Shown in pieces: positions 1 through 9,066 of a stretch of 64,000 bases of DNA. How positions within the stretch are numbered: position 1 is the first letter of the stretch; each line of letters opens with the position of its first letter. The notes beneath the pieces were generated by a model. It made no database searches and was not told the DNA's origin. It saw nothing but the letters and a program-made list of their open reading frames with translations. Source of the DNA: Candidatus Reconcilbacillus cellulovorans (GTDB lineage Bacteria; Bacillota; Bacilli; Paenibacillales; Reconciliibacillaceae); the NCBI GenBank assembly GCA_002507565.1, contig MOXJ01000014.1:49601-113600 (forward strand), in the 5' to 3' direction. The position numbers and the translations under genes were made by a program.

Positions 1-2
1 TG

Positions 3-1256
3 TGGCTGGAGCGGCTTGTCGCCCTCTCGATCGTCGGCGGCTCCACGCCGATTGTTGCGACGGCGAGGAAAACCGAACTAGGGGGCGGCCCGGCCGACGG
101 CGAGGCGAACACCGATCTTTCCGCGGACGCTCCGGCCGGTCTCAATCCGGTCTGTTACGCGATCGTCGAGCGCAACGAACCGTGGCGGCCGCAGACGGCC
201 GGTTCGGGCGGCGTCCGACCGAAGGCGCTGTCCGCCGAATGGACGAAAGCCGGTTTCCTGCGGGCGGTCAAACGCCTTTGCGGCCGGGACGTGCGGGTGA
301 TCAGCCATATGCCGGCGCACGACCGGATCGGTTTTTTGGTCGAAGCCGCTCACCTCGCCGCGTCTGGGCTTGGGCTGCGCGAATTTCTGGCTGAATTGCG
401 CCGCGCGCTGGCCGAGGAATGGTCGGCGCCGGCCGCCGTTTACGCAGGAACGCCCGTCGGCGGCGTCGGGGAACTCGCTCTTTCCGTCCGTTCCGCATGG
501 GCGGTTGCCGCGCGCGCATATGATGCCGACGACGGCGGGGGCATCTTCGGCTCTTCCGCCTCCTGCGGCCGAAAATTCCAAAAACCCGCCGGTTTCGCGC
601 AGGTCGGCGCGACGGACGAAGAGCGCATTCGAGCGTTCATCGAAGAGGCGGAGGCGATGCCGGATGAACGCCTGCCCGACACCGTGCGGCGGCTGATCGA
701 CGACATGCTGCAAAGCGGCCTTGACACGGACACCGTCCGACAAACCGCCTGCAGCATCGTCCGGCATTTCGCCGCGCTCGTCGCCTCGCTGGGCGGCGAC
801 GCCGCCTCGATGCCCGCCCTGCGTGAAGCGCTGAGCAGCGAAGACGCTCGACGGACGCGCGCCGATCTCGAAGCGATGCTCGTCGACGTCGCGCGCGAAG
901 CATCCGCTTGCTTGCGCCGGCTGCGGCGGGAATGCGGACTTCCCCGCGCCGTCCGCGCGTTCGTCGACGAACATTACGGCGAACCGCTCAGCCTGAAAAC
1001 CGTCTCCAAACGCTTCTACGTCAACGCTGCCCATCTCGGCCGGACGTTCAAGCGGGCGTTCGGCCTGAGCTTCGGCGATTATCTCTTCGAAGTCCGCCTG
1101 CGCGAGGCGAAAAAGCTGCTGCGCGACACCGATCTGCGCGTTTCCGAAATCGCCGAACGCGTAGGTTTTCGCAATGCCGACTACTTTTCCGCACGGTTTT
1201 TCCGCGCCGTGCGGATGACGCCGACGGAATACCGCAACCGCTTCCGCACATCTTAA
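3..1256 (+). CDS. YesN-type response regulator, C-terminal part (cut by window start)
   Basis: The reading frame is open to the left edge, so the start lies outside the window. The last ~105 residues form a double helix-turn-helix of the AraC/XylS family: the first HTH contains LSLKTVSKRFYVNAAHLGR, the second contains LRVSEIAERVGFRNADYFSA, and it ends with the family signature MTPTEYR. The preceding ~310 residues are a poorly conserved linker. That is the usual layout of YesN-type response regulators, whose receiver domain would lie upstream of the window; this last point is inference. It ends about 100 bases before the xylanase gene on the same strand, so it may regulate that gene. A plain AraC regulator is the alternative. 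Confidence 0.85.
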   Translation, partial: WLERLVALSIVGGSTPIVATARKTELGGGPADGEANTDLSADAPAGLNPVCYAIVERNEPWRPQTAGSGGVRPKALSAEWTKAGFLRAVKRLCGRDVRVISHMPAHDRIGFLVEAAHLAASGLGLREFLAELRRALAEEWSAPAAVYAGTPVGGVGELALSVRSAWAVAARAYDADDGGGIFGSSASCGRKFQKPAGFAQVGATDEERIRAFIEEAEAMPDERLPDTVRRLIDDMLQSGLDTDTVRQTACSIVRHFAALVASLGGDAASMPALREALSSEDARRTRADLEAMLVDVAREASACLRRLRRECGLPRAVRAFVDEHYGEPLSLKTVSKRFYVNAAHLGRTFKRAFGLSFGDYLFEVRLREAKKLLRDTDLRVSEIAERVGFRNADYFSARFFRAVRMTPTEYRNRFRTS

Positions 1257-1323
1257 GTTTTTCAAGCACGGTCTAAACTCTGTCCGGTCCGGGGAGGCGA
1301 TCGTTTTTTCTATTATTGAAGAG

Positions 1324-1336
1324 TGAAAACGTTTCA
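1324..1336. promoter_or_regulatory. Inverted repeat, possible LacI/CcpA-type operator
   Basis: TGAAA and TTTCA face each other across ACG, 28 bases before the xylanase start. The core resembles LacI-family and catabolite-control (cre) sites but misses two conserved cre positions. Carbon control of a xylanase would be expected; binding is inference. Confidence 0.35.
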
Positions 1337-1363
1337 AACCAAACGAAAAAGGGGTGACTTCGT

Positions 1364-1882
1364 TTGACGTTTCGAAAGAAACGCACAAAACGCTTCGTCG
1401 CCGCCCTTCTGGGCGCGCTCATGGCGCTCGGGTCGGCGCTGCCCGCAATGTTGGTCGTACCCGCGAGGGTTGCGGCGCAGAGCGGCTCCGGCGTCGTCGT
1501 CGCGAGTTACGATTTTGAAAACGGTCAGACGCAGTGGTGGTTCGGACGGGGTTCCAGCCAGGTCGCGTCGGTGACCGAGGCGGCTTACAGCGGAAATTCC
1601 AGCCTGAAATCGACCGGCCGCACCAGCGATTGGCATGGCCCGGCCGTCGACCTGAAGCCGCTGCTCCAAAAAAACGCCGTCTATGAAATTTCGGCGTACG
1701 TCAAGCGCGTCCAAGCCGATGCTCCGTCGACGATCAAGCTGACGATGCAAAACATTCGTCCCGGAGCAGCTCAAGACGACCCACAAAACTGGACCCAGAT
1801 CGACGCCAAAACCATTTCCACGAGACAACGTCGTCGTCCGCATCGTGTCGCTTCCTCCGGAAGGATTGGAATACCGGTTTGA
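1364..1882 (+). CDS. Surface xylanase, N-terminal fragment (signal peptide and first CBM22), separated by frameshift
   Basis: This is the true start of the xylanase that continues in another frame at 1845. ATG 1364 would be too far from good context, but AAGGGGTGA lies at 1350-1358 and the initiation codon is the TTG at 1364. Residues 1-38 are a Sec signal peptide: KKRTKR, a hydrophobic core, then an AAQ cleavage region. It is followed by a family 22 carbohydrate-binding module (CBM22) that starts at YDFENGQTQ. The module matches the next copy almost base for base. From about 1823 the frame runs into an arginine-rich nonsense tail (RQRRR). Reading one base less between 1820 and 1842 restores TDNVVVRIVSLPPEG and joins the downstream frame. 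Either a real indel or an assembly error in a near-identical repeat explains it. Confidence 0.8.
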   Translation: MTFRKKRTKRFVAALLGALMALGSALPAMLVVPARVAAQSGSGVVVASYDFENGQTQWWFGRGSSQVASVTEAAYSGNSSLKSTGRTSDWHGPAVDLKPLLQKNAVYEISAYVKRVQADAPSTIKLTMQNIRPGAAQDDPQNWTQIDAKTISTRQRRRPHRVASSGRIGIPV

Positions 1883-2186
1883 AAACGGGCAAACCCAAGG
1901 ATGGTTTGGACGGGATTCCAGCCAGGTCGCGTCGGTGACCGAGGCGGCTTACAGCGGAAATTCCAGCCTGAAATCGACCGGCCGCACCGCCAACTGGCAA
2001 GGCCCGGCCGTCGACCTGAAGCCGCTGCTCCAGAAAAACACCGTTTACGAAATTTCGGCATACGTCAAGCGCGTCCAGGCCGATCAAGCGTCGACGATCA
2101 AGCTGACGATGCAAAACATTCGTCCCGGAGCAGCTCAAGACGACCCACAAAACTGGACCCAGATCGACGCCAAAACCATTTCCACG
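1511..2186 (+). repeat. Tandem direct repeat (period 364 bp) encoding two CBM22 copies
   Basis: About 312 bases at 1511-1822 recur at 1875-2186 with few differences; for example the block from TTCCAGCCAGGTCGCG is at 1552 and 1916. The offset is 364 bp, one more than 121 codons, which exactly accounts for the frameshift between the copies. Confidence 0.9.
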
Positions 2187-5100
2187 ATCGTGATCCGGCC
2201 GCTGCAATCGCCCGGTTCCGGCGGTCAGGACCAGTCCGGCATCCGCAGCGATTTTGAAGACGGCACCGCCCAGGGTTGGCAACCGCGCATCGGCCACGAA
2301 CAGGTGACCGTGACGACGGAAGACAAACACGGCGGCACGTATGCTTTAAAAGTGACGGGTCGTCAACAGCCGTACGACGGCGCCAAAATCAACGTGCTCG
2401 GCAAAATGCATCCCGGCAGCACCTATACGATTTCGGTATGGGTGAAGCTGGTGCCCGGCGAGCAGCCGGCGCAGATGCGCGTCAGTTTGGAACGCACCAG
2501 CGGCGGTTCCACCCAATATATTACGGTCGTACCGAACACGACGGTCACGGCCGATCAATGGGTCAGGTTGACGAATCAGTACACGCTGACGGGTACTGCA
2601 GACCAGTTGTTCCTGTACGTCGAATCGAACAGCGGTACGCCGTCTTTCTACATCGACGACTTCGAGCTGACGTACAACGCGCCGCTGCCGCAGCTGCCGA
2701 TCCAGACTGACATTCCGTCGCTGAAAGACGTCTTTGCGGGACAATTCGACATCGGCGCCGCGGTCGAACCGTCGCAGTTCGATTCGCCCCTGCACGTGCA
2801 GCTGCTGACGAAACATTTTAACAGCCTTGTCGCCGAAAACGTTATGAAGCCGGAATCGCTCGCTCCGAGCGAAGGCCAGTACAATTGGGCCAACGCCGAC
2901 CGAATCGTCCAGTTCGCGCGGGAGCACGGGATGAAACTGCGGTTCCACACGCTCGTTTGGCACCAGCAAACGCCTGACTGGTTTTTCAAGGACGCGAACG
3001 GCAACGACATGACGCCGACGCCGGAAAACAAGCGGTTGCTCCTACAGCGCCTTGAAAACTATATCCGTGCGGTCGTCGGCCGGTACAAGAACGACGCGGA
3101 ATCGTGGGACGTCGTCAACGAGGTCATCGACCCGAACCAGCCCGACGGCATGCGCCGCAGCAAATGGTACGAGATCACCGGCCTCGATTACATCCGCGTC
3201 GCCTTCCGTGTGACGCGGGAAGTCGCCGGGCCGAACGCGAAGCTGTTCATCAACGATTACAACACGCACGATCCGAAAAAACGGGAGTTTCTTTACAACC
3301 TGGTAACGCAATTGCGCAGCGAGGGCGTGCCGATCGACGGCGTCGGCCATCAGACGCACATCAACATCGAATCGCCTTCGATCGAGCTGATCAAGCAATC
3401 GATCGAGCGGTTCGCCGCGATCGGCTTGGACAACCAGATTACCGAGCTGGACGTCAGCGTCTACACGAACGACCAGCAGAGTTATTCGACCGTGCCGGAC
3501 AGCGTGCTGATGACACAAGCCTATCGCTATCAGGATCTGTTCGACGCTTTCCGGCAGCTGTCGGACAAAATCAGCAACGTGACGTTCTGGGGTATCGCGG
3601 ACGATCATTCGTGGTTGCACAACCGGCCGATCCCGCGGACGGACGCTCCTTTCCTGTTCGACCGCCAGCTGCAGGCCAAACCGGCGTACTGGGGCGTCGT
3701 CGATCCGTCGCAGCTGCCCGTGCGCAAACGCGTCTGGAACGCGCCGGGCGCCGCGGTCGCCGTCGACGGCCAGGTCGACTGGATCTGGAACGCCGTGCCG
3801 GCCGTTTCGATCGGCTCGACATCCGGCGGGCTGGGCGCGACCGCGCGGGCGTTTTGGGATAACCAGAACCTGTACCTGCTCGTCGAAGTCCGCGATACGA
3901 CCGCGCAGCCCGGCGACCGCGTCGACGTCTTCCTGGCGCCTCCGAACGGCGGAACGCCGGTGAAAGCGACGCTTGCGCGCAACGGAGCGCCGTCCGGCAA
4001 CGCTTCATACGCCGTCGTCGAAACCGGCAGCGGCTGGCGGGCGGAAGCCGCGATCCCGTGGGGCCGTTCCGTCGCGGCGGGCAACCAGATCGGCTTCGAC
4101 ATGCGCGTCACGGACGGCGCCAATCCCGGCTCGCCCGTCTCCTGGAACGACCCGAACCACGACCAGGAGGCCGGAACCGCCGAATACGGCTGGCTGACGC
4201 TTAAACCGCAAGTGCGCACGGTCGAGGCGCGATACGGTACGCCGACCATCGACGGCGTCAAGGACGGCGTCTGGAACGACGCAACGCCGATCGAAACCGG
4301 CGTTTGGGTCATGGGCACGTCCGGCTCGACGGCGACGGCCCGCCTGCTGTGGGACGACCAGTGGTTATACGTATACGCCGAAGTGCGGGACCGGCTGCTC
4401 AGCAAGGCGAGCGCCAATCCGTGGGAACAGGATTCGGTGGAAATTTTCCTGGACCAGAACAACGGCAAAACGTCGTATTACGAAGAAGACGACGGACAGT
4501 TCCGCGTCAATTACGACAACGAGCAAAGCTTCGGCGGATACGCGTCGGCGGACAAATTCCGCAGCGCCACCCGGATCGTCCCCGGCGTCGGCTACGTCGT
4601 GGAAGCGGCGGTGCGGCTCGACGCGATTACGCCGACAAACGGAACGATCATCGGCTTCGACTTCCAGGTGAACAACGACGAGGACGGCGACGGCGTACGC
4701 GACAGCGTCGCCATCTGGAACGACCCGAGCGGACGGTCGTATATGGACGTCTCCGGCCTCGGCGTCGTGCGGCTGATCGGCAAGCCGGGAACCGTTCCCT
4801 CGGCACCCGTCTTTCCGATTTCGGCGCCAGCTCCGAATACCGGCCGTGAAATCGGGCCCGACGGGCGCGAACGCGTCCGATTGACCGTCGACCGCGACGC
4901 GCTGAACCGGCTGCTTGCGGATGCCGAAGCGCGTCAATCGGGTTCGGTCGAACTGACCGCCGAATGGAGCGACCGGACGGCCTCGGCTCAAGTCGTGCTC
5001 CAGGCACAGGCCTTGGCGGACGCTGCGACAAAAGCTCCCGCTTCTGCGCTGGCGTTCGCGACAGACCGCGCGCAGTACCGGGTGCCGCTGCGGCTGCTCG

Positions 5101-6086
5101 ACGCTTCGGCCTGGGCGAAGTCGGTCGGCGTTTCGACCGAAAACGTCCGCGTCGTCGTCGAGATGTCCGCTCCGTCGCCCGACGCCGCCAAAGCCGTCGA
5201 AGAAGCGGCGAAACGGCGCGGCGGGCAAACGGCCGGCGGATTGCTCGCGTTCGACATCCGTTTTGAAACAAACGACGGGCGCATCGGCAGACCCGACTTT
5301 GGGGCGACGTTCGTCGAACGCTCGATCATCGTCGACGGCCGACTCGATCCCAAGACGCATACCGCCGTCGCGTACGACGAAACGAACGGCAACCTTTACT
5401 TCGTGCCGGCGGAATTCCGCTACGACGAACGCCGGAATCGAACGGAAGTCGTCATCCGCCGCAACGGCAACAGCGTCTACGCCGTCGTACGGACGGGCAG
5501 CGCACCGGTGTGGACCGACGTTTCCGGTCACTGGGCGGAAAGTACAATTAACCGGCTGGCGGCGAAATGGCTGATCGACGGCGTCGCCGACGACGCGTTC
5601 GCTCCCGACCGGCCGGTGACGCGGGCGGAGTTCGCTGCCATGCTGACTCGCGCGCTCGGCTTGCGGCCGGATGCAGGATCGTCCGATACGGCGACGTTCC
5701 GCGACGTGCCGTCCGGCGCCTGGTACGCCGATGCGGTGCGGGCGGCGACCTTTTTCCGGCTCGTTGAGGGCGTCGGCGACGGTCGTTTTCGGCCGGAGGA
5801 ACCGATCACGCGTGAACAAACGGCAGTCATGCTGATGCGGGCGTACCATCTGGCGCATCACGGCGAGCCGGCGTTGCCGCATCAAGCCGATACCTTTCCG
5901 CTTGAACGGTTTGCGGATAAGGTCGACTTCAGCGCCTGGTCCGCGGCGTTCGCGGCAGACGCGGTGCGTCTCGGGTTGATGCAGGGCATCGAAGACCGAA
6001 AGTTCGCGCCGAAAGACGCGGTCACCCGCGCGCAAGCCGCAGCCGTCATCGAACGGTTGCTTGACGCCCTGAACTGGATGTCGTGA
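1845..6086 (+). CDS. Cell-surface GH10 endo-beta-1,4-xylanase (CBM22-CBM22-GH10-CBM9-CBM9-SLH x3), main part
   Basis: Secreted endoxylanase that hydrolyses beta-1,4-xylan while held on the cell wall. Domains, numbered from 1845: CBM22 copy ~10-115, a complete CBM22 ~130-280, GH10 ~286-625, CBM9 ~630-790, CBM9 ~795-985, a ~230-residue linker domain, then three SLH repeats ~1222-1410. The GH10 acid/base is Glu426 in WDVVNEV and the nucleophile is Glu534 in ITELDVS; FWGIADDHSW is the conserved end of the barrel. SLH motifs include FRDVPSGAWYADAV and VTRAEFAAMLTRAL; they bind pyruvylated wall polymer. The GTG at 1845 is not a real start; the protein begins at 1364 in another frame. The first two CBM22 copies lack the last ~40 residues of the fold. 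A hairpin terminator follows at 6118. Confidence 0.95.
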   Translation: MSLPPEGLEYRFENGQTQGWFGRDSSQVASVTEAAYSGNSSLKSTGRTANWQGPAVDLKPLLQKNTVYEISAYVKRVQADQASTIKLTMQNIRPGAAQDDPQNWTQIDAKTISTIVIRPLQSPGSGGQDQSGIRSDFEDGTAQGWQPRIGHEQVTVTTEDKHGGTYALKVTGRQQPYDGAKINVLGKMHPGSTYTISVWVKLVPGEQPAQMRVSLERTSGGSTQYITVVPNTTVTADQWVRLTNQYTLTGTADQLFLYVESNSGTPSFYIDDFELTYNAPLPQLPIQTDIPSLKDVFAGQFDIGAAVEPSQFDSPLHVQLLTKHFNSLVAENVMKPESLAPSEGQYNWANADRIVQFAREHGMKLRFHTLVWHQQTPDWFFKDANGNDMTPTPENKRLLLQRLENYIRAVVGRYKNDAESWDVVNEVIDPNQPDGMRRSKWYEITGLDYIRVAFRVTREVAGPNAKLFINDYNTHDPKKREFLYNLVTQLRSEGVPIDGVGHQTHINIESPSIELIKQSIERFAAIGLDNQITELDVSVYTNDQQSYSTVPDSVLMTQAYRYQDLFDAFRQLSDKISNVTFWGIADDHSWLHNRPIPRTDAPFLFDRQLQAKPAYWGVVDPSQLPVRKRVWNAPGAAVAVDGQVDWIWNAVPAVSIGSTSGGLGATARAFWDNQNLYLLVEVRDTTAQPGDRVDVFLAPPNGGTPVKATLARNGAPSGNASYAVVETGSGWRAEAAIPWGRSVAAGNQIGFDMRVTDGANPGSPVSWNDPNHDQEAGTAEYGWLTLKPQVRTVEARYGTPTIDGVKDGVWNDATPIETGVWVMGTSGSTATARLLWDDQWLYVYAEVRDRLLSKASANPWEQDSVEIFLDQNNGKTSYYEEDDGQFRVNYDNEQSFGGYASADKFRSATRIVPGVGYVVEAAVRLDAITPTNGTIIGFDFQVNNDEDGDGVRDSVAIWNDPSGRSYMDVSGLGVVRLIGKPGTVPSAPVFPISAPAPNTGREIGPDGRERVRLTVDRDALNRLLADAEARQSGSVELTAEWSDRTASAQVVLQAQALADAATKAPASALAFATDRAQYRVPLRLLDASAWAKSVGVSTENVRVVVEMSAPSPDAAKAVEEAAKRRGGQTAGGLLAFDIRFETNDGRIGRPDFGATFVERSIIVDGRLDPKTHTAVAYDETNGNLYFVPAEFRYDERRNRTEVVIRRNGNSVYAVVRTGSAPVWTDVSGHWAESTINRLAAKWLIDGVADDAFAPDRPVTRAEFAAMLTRALGLRPDAGSSDTATFRDVPSGAWYADAVRAATFFRLVEGVGDGRFRPEEPITREQTAVMLMRAYHLAHHGEPALPHQADTFPLERFADKVDFSAWSAAFAADAVRLGLMQGIEDRKFAPKDAVTRAQAAAVIERLLDALNWMS

Positions 6087-6117
6087 GGCCGTGCCCTGTC
6101 CGTTTTCCCCCGTTTCC

Positions 6118-6163
6118 TTCCGGACCGCGGACCGCAAGTTCGCGGTCCGGAACGTTTTCTTTT
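6118..6163 (+). terminator. Rho-independent terminator after the xylanase
   Basis: A perfect 12-bp stem (TTCCGGACCGCG at 6118-6129 with CGCGGTCCGGAA at 6141-6152) and an 11-base loop are followed by CGTTTTCTTTT. Confidence 0.85.
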
Positions 6164-6197
6164 GAGCGTCTTGAAACCTCTTAGATTGTGTATTAGG

Positions 6198-6207
6198 ATA
6201 CTAGTAT
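6198..6207. promoter_or_regulatory. Palindromic operator candidate before the GntR gene
   Basis: ATACTAGTAT is a perfect 10-bp palindrome 28 bases before the reading frame of the GntR regulator. FadR-subfamily GntR proteins often bind short TA-rich palindromes of this type in their own promoter, so autoregulation of the 6235-9005 operon is inferred. Confidence 0.45.
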
Positions 6208-6234
6208 GACAAGTATGATAAGGGGGAAGCGCCG

Positions 6235-6888
6235 ATCGACCGTATCCGCGATCGCATCTACGACCGGCTACGGGCGGACATTCTCGAACTCCGCCTGGAG
6301 CCCGGCCGCTATCTGTCCGAAAAAGAATTGACCGACATGCTCGGCGTCAGCCGGTCGCCGCTGCGGGAAGCGCTCGTCCGCCTGGCGCAGGAAGAGCTGA
6401 TCGAGACGGTCCCGCAAAAAGGATCGTTCGTTTCCCGCATCGACCGGCGTCACGTCGAGGAAGCGCGGTTCGTCCGAGAAGCCTTGGAAACGGCGATCGT
6501 ACGCGAAGCGTGCCGGCAGTCGTCCCGCGAATTGTCGCTTACGTTGAAGAATCTGATCTCGCTTCAGGAGCTTGCGGCGTCCGAGCACAACCTGTCGCGG
6601 TTCCTCGACATCGACGACGAGTTCCACCGCGCGATTGCCTACGCTTGCGGCAAACAGCGGACATGGCGGCTGCTGCAACAGATGAACACACATTATTACA
6701 GGCTCCGTCGACTGCGGCTGTCGGACGATCCCGACTGGATGATCATCCTCGAGCAGCACCGCGGCATCGCCGACGCGATCGCCGCCCGCGACGCGGAACG
6801 GGCGGAACGGCTGATGAAGGAACACCTCGGCCGCATGCTGATCGAAATCGGGACACTCGCGGCCAAATACCCACACTATTTCGCCTGA
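6235..6888 (+). CDS. GntR-family (FadR subfamily) transcriptional regulator
   Basis: The winged helix begins at [18 protein letters not shown] and contains the recognition segment [12 protein letters not shown]. The C-terminal ligand domain is all-helical FCD type, with the metal-binding pattern DDEFHRAI...H...EH. Start problem: the only conventional in-frame start (TTG 6328) would cut the DNA-binding domain in half. The domain reads on upstream to about 6205, where a stop occurs, with no ATG/GTG/TTG. AAGGGGG at 6221-6226 is well placed for the ATC at 6235, so either a rare AUC start is used or one base is wrong; ATG 6206 and 6215 are in another frame. It leads an operon with an SDR and a sugar-acid dehydratase, so it probably senses a sugar acid. 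Confidence 0.85.
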   Translation: MDRIRDRIYDRLRADILELRLEPGRYLSEKELTDMLGVSRSPLREALVRLAQEELIETVPQKGSFVSRIDRRHVEEARFVREALETAIVREACRQSSRELSLTLKNLISLQELAASEHNLSRFLDIDDEFHRAIAYACGKQRTWRLLQQMNTHYYRLRRLRLSDDPDWMIILEQHRGIADAIAARDAERAERLMKEHLGRMLIEIGTLAAKYPHYFA

Positions 6889-6909
6889 AAAGGAGTCCGA
6901 TCGACTGCT

Positions 6910-7677
6910 ATGAGACTGAAAGGCAAAATCGCCCTCGTCACCGGCGCCGGCCGCGGCATCGGCGGCGCGATTGCGCGCGGATTCGCCCGCGAAGGCGCCG
7001 ACGTCGCGCTCGTCAGCCGCACCGCCGTCCAGCTTCAAGCGCAGGCCGACTGGATTTCCTCCAACACCTCCTCGCGCGCGCTCGTGCTAGAAGCCGACGT
7101 CGCCGATCCCGAACAGGCGCAAAGAGCCGTCGAACAGACGCTGGAGGCGTTCGGCCGCATCGACGTATTGGTCAACGCCGCCGGCATCACGATGGTCGCA
7201 CCATCCGAATCGCTTGCCTACGAAGACTGGCAGAAATGTCTGCGCATCAACCTGGACGGCACGTTTCACTTCTGCCAGCAGGTCGGCCGCGACATGATCC
7301 GCCGCGGCGAAGGCGGCAGCATCATCAACATCACCTCCGTCGTCGCCCACGCCGGTATCCCGCAGCGCGCGGCGTACGCGGCGAGCAAAGGCGGCGTCAT
7401 GCAGCTGACACAAAACCTGGCGGTCGAATGGGCGCGCCATCGCATCCGCGTCAACGCGATTTCGCCCGGTTTTATCCGGACCGAAATCGTCGAGGAGCTG
7501 ATCCGCCGCGGCGTCCACCGCCCGGAAAAGCTCGAGGCGCGCATCCCGCTCGGCCGCATGGGTACGCCGGACGATCTCGTCGGCCCGGCCGTTTTTCTGG
7601 CATCGGACGAATCCGCCTATATCACCGGCGTCGTATTGAAAGTCGACGGCGGCTGGCTGGCGAATGGGTACGTTTGA
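6910..7677 (+). CDS. SDR-family oxidoreductase (gluconate/deoxygluconate dehydrogenase type)
   Basis: Classical short-chain dehydrogenase/reductase of 255 residues. It shows the NAD(P) loop TGAGRGIGG near residue 13, the NAG-like motif LVNAAG, the catalytic pair Tyr156 and Lys160 (YAASK), and the C-terminal GGW. The closest functional classes from memory are 2-deoxy-D-gluconate 3-dehydrogenase (KduD) and gluconate 5-dehydrogenase, but FabG-like proteins share all these motifs. It lies 21 bases after the GntR gene and about 100 bases before a glucarate-dehydratase-like enolase, so oxidation of a sugar acid or its keto product is the likely job. AAAGGAG at 6890 serves as ribosome site. Confidence 0.85.
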   Translation: MRLKGKIALVTGAGRGIGGAIARGFAREGADVALVSRTAVQLQAQADWISSNTSSRALVLEADVADPEQAQRAVEQTLEAFGRIDVLVNAAGITMVAPSESLAYEDWQKCLRINLDGTFHFCQQVGRDMIRRGEGGSIINITSVVAHAGIPQRAAYAASKGGVMQLTQNLAVEWARHRIRVNAISPGFIRTEIVEELIRRGVHRPEKLEARIPLGRMGTPDDLVGPAVFLASDESAYITGVVLKVDGGWLANGYV

Positions 7678-7781
7678 TTGACATTCAAGCGACCGGACGG
7701 ATGTTCCCGCCCGAGCACACGCTGCCGGCCGGATGCGTCCGACGACAAGCCCGAAATTCGGATAGATCGGAGGAATGCCCC

Positions 7782-9005
7782 TTGAAAATCGTCAACATCC
7801 GCGCAACTACCGTCACGGTTCCGCTCGAAGCGCCGCTGTTGCACAGTAACGGCGCGCACTGGGGGCGTTTCGTGCGCACGATTGTCGAAGTCGAGACCGA
7901 CGAAGGCCTCGTCGGCTATGGCGAAATGGGCGGGGGCGGCGAAAGCGCGGAAAACGCCTTCCGCGCGCTCAAAACGTATCTCGTCGGCCACGATCCTTTT
8001 CAGTTGGAAGAGCTGCGGTTCAAAATCTGTAATCCGACCGCCAGTCTCTACAACAACCGGACACAGCTTCTCGCCGCGATCGAGTTCGCCTGTCTCGACC
8101 TCGTCGGCAAGAAACTGAACGTGCCCGTATACAAGCTGCTCGGCGGCAAAGTGCGCGACCGCGTGCCGTTTGCAAGCTACCTGTTTTTCCGACACCCGAA
8201 CGAACGGACCGGCGAAGGCGAAATCTACACGCCCGACCAGCTCGTCGCCTATTGCCGGGAGCTGAAGCGCAAATACGGCTTTACGACGCACAAGCTTAAG
8301 GGCGGTGTCTTCCCGCCGGATTACGAGCTGGAATGCTATCGCGCGCTTGCCGCCGCCTTTCCCGGCGACCGGCTGCGCTACGATCCGAACGCCGCGCTCA
8401 GCGTCGAGGAAGCGATCCGCTTCGGCCGCGCGATCGAAGGGCTGAACAACGATTATTTCGAAGACCCGACTTGGGGATTAAACGGCATGCGCCGCGTCCG
8501 CCAGTTCGTCCGCATCCCGACGGCGACCAACACTGTCGTCGTCAATTTCGAGCAACTGGCGGCCAACGTGCTGAACCCGGCGGTCGACGTCGTTTTGCTC
8601 GACACGACGTTCTGGGGCGGCATCCGGCCGTGCGTCAAGGCGGCCGGCGTCTGCGAGACGTTCCAGCTCGGCGTCGCCGTTCATTCGTCGGGCGAGCTCG
8701 GCATCCAACTGGCGACGATGCTGCATCTCGGCGCCGTCGTGCCGAACCTCGCGTTCGCGGCGGACGCGCATTACCACCATTTGACCGACGACATTCTGGT
8801 CGGCGGCAAACTGCGGTATGAAAGCGGCGCCATCCGCGTGCCTGACGGGCCGGGGCTCGGCGTCGAGATCGATCGCGACAAACTGGCGAAATACGCGGAA
8901 CTGTACCGGGAACTGGGGCCGTATCCCTACGACCGCGATCCGAAGCGGCCGGGCTGGTTCCCGCTCATTCCGAACGACCGGTGGGCGACGCCGCCGAGCC
9001 GATAA
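7782..9005 (+). CDS. Enolase-superfamily sugar-acid dehydratase (glucarate dehydratase-like)
   Basis: Cytoplasmic enzyme of the mandelate racemase/enolase superfamily, expected to remove water from a sugar acid after proton abstraction. The start is TTG 7782, seven bases after CGGAGGA; the nearby ATG 7775 is out of frame. The N-terminal capping domain is followed by the barrel with HKLKGG (general base Lys), the metal ligands in RYDPNAA and YFEDPTW, ATNT, and the catalytic His in [10 protein letters not shown]. This set (KLKGG, ATN, HSS) is typical of the glucarate dehydratase subgroup rather than racemases. The length of 407 is a little under GudD (~450). It closes the GntR-SDR operon. The exact substrate (glucarate, galactarate or other) cannot be read from sequence. 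Confidence 0.85.
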   Translation: MKIVNIRATTVTVPLEAPLLHSNGAHWGRFVRTIVEVETDEGLVGYGEMGGGGESAENAFRALKTYLVGHDPFQLEELRFKICNPTASLYNNRTQLLAAIEFACLDLVGKKLNVPVYKLLGGKVRDRVPFASYLFFRHPNERTGEGEIYTPDQLVAYCRELKRKYGFTTHKLKGGVFPPDYELECYRALAAAFPGDRLRYDPNAALSVEEAIRFGRAIEGLNNDYFEDPTWGLNGMRRVRQFVRIPTATNTVVVNFEQLAANVLNPAVDVVLLDTTFWGGIRPCVKAAGVCETFQLGVAVHSSGELGIQLATMLHLGAVVPNLAFAADAHYHHLTDDILVGGKLRYESGAIRVPDGPGLGVEIDRDKLAKYAELYRELGPYPYDRDPKRPGWFPLIPNDRWATPPSR

Positions 9006-9011
9006 ATCAAA

Positions 9012-9057
9012 ATGCAGCCGCTGAAAACGCCGGCGATCGGCGATTTCGCGGCTGCAT
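9012..9057. terminator. Hairpin between convergent genes, possible bidirectional terminator
   Basis: ATGCAGCCGC at 9012 pairs with GCGGCTGCAT ending at 9057, with an inner CGCCG/CGGCG pair. T-tracts are weak on both sides (ATATACCGTTTT rightward), so termination is only plausible. Confidence 0.45.
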
Positions 9058-9066
9058 ATACCGTTT

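Noticed and set aside
78..1388. Long minus-strand frame opposite the YesN-type regulator
   Set aside because: It lies opposite a clear AraC-type coding sequence and has an Arg/Pro/Ala-biased composition without any motif; GC-rich third positions create such shadow frames.
4365..6137. 590-codon minus-strand frame opposite the xylanase
   Set aside because: Opposite the CBM9 and SLH-coding region, His/Arg/Val-rich, no family pattern; an antisense shadow.
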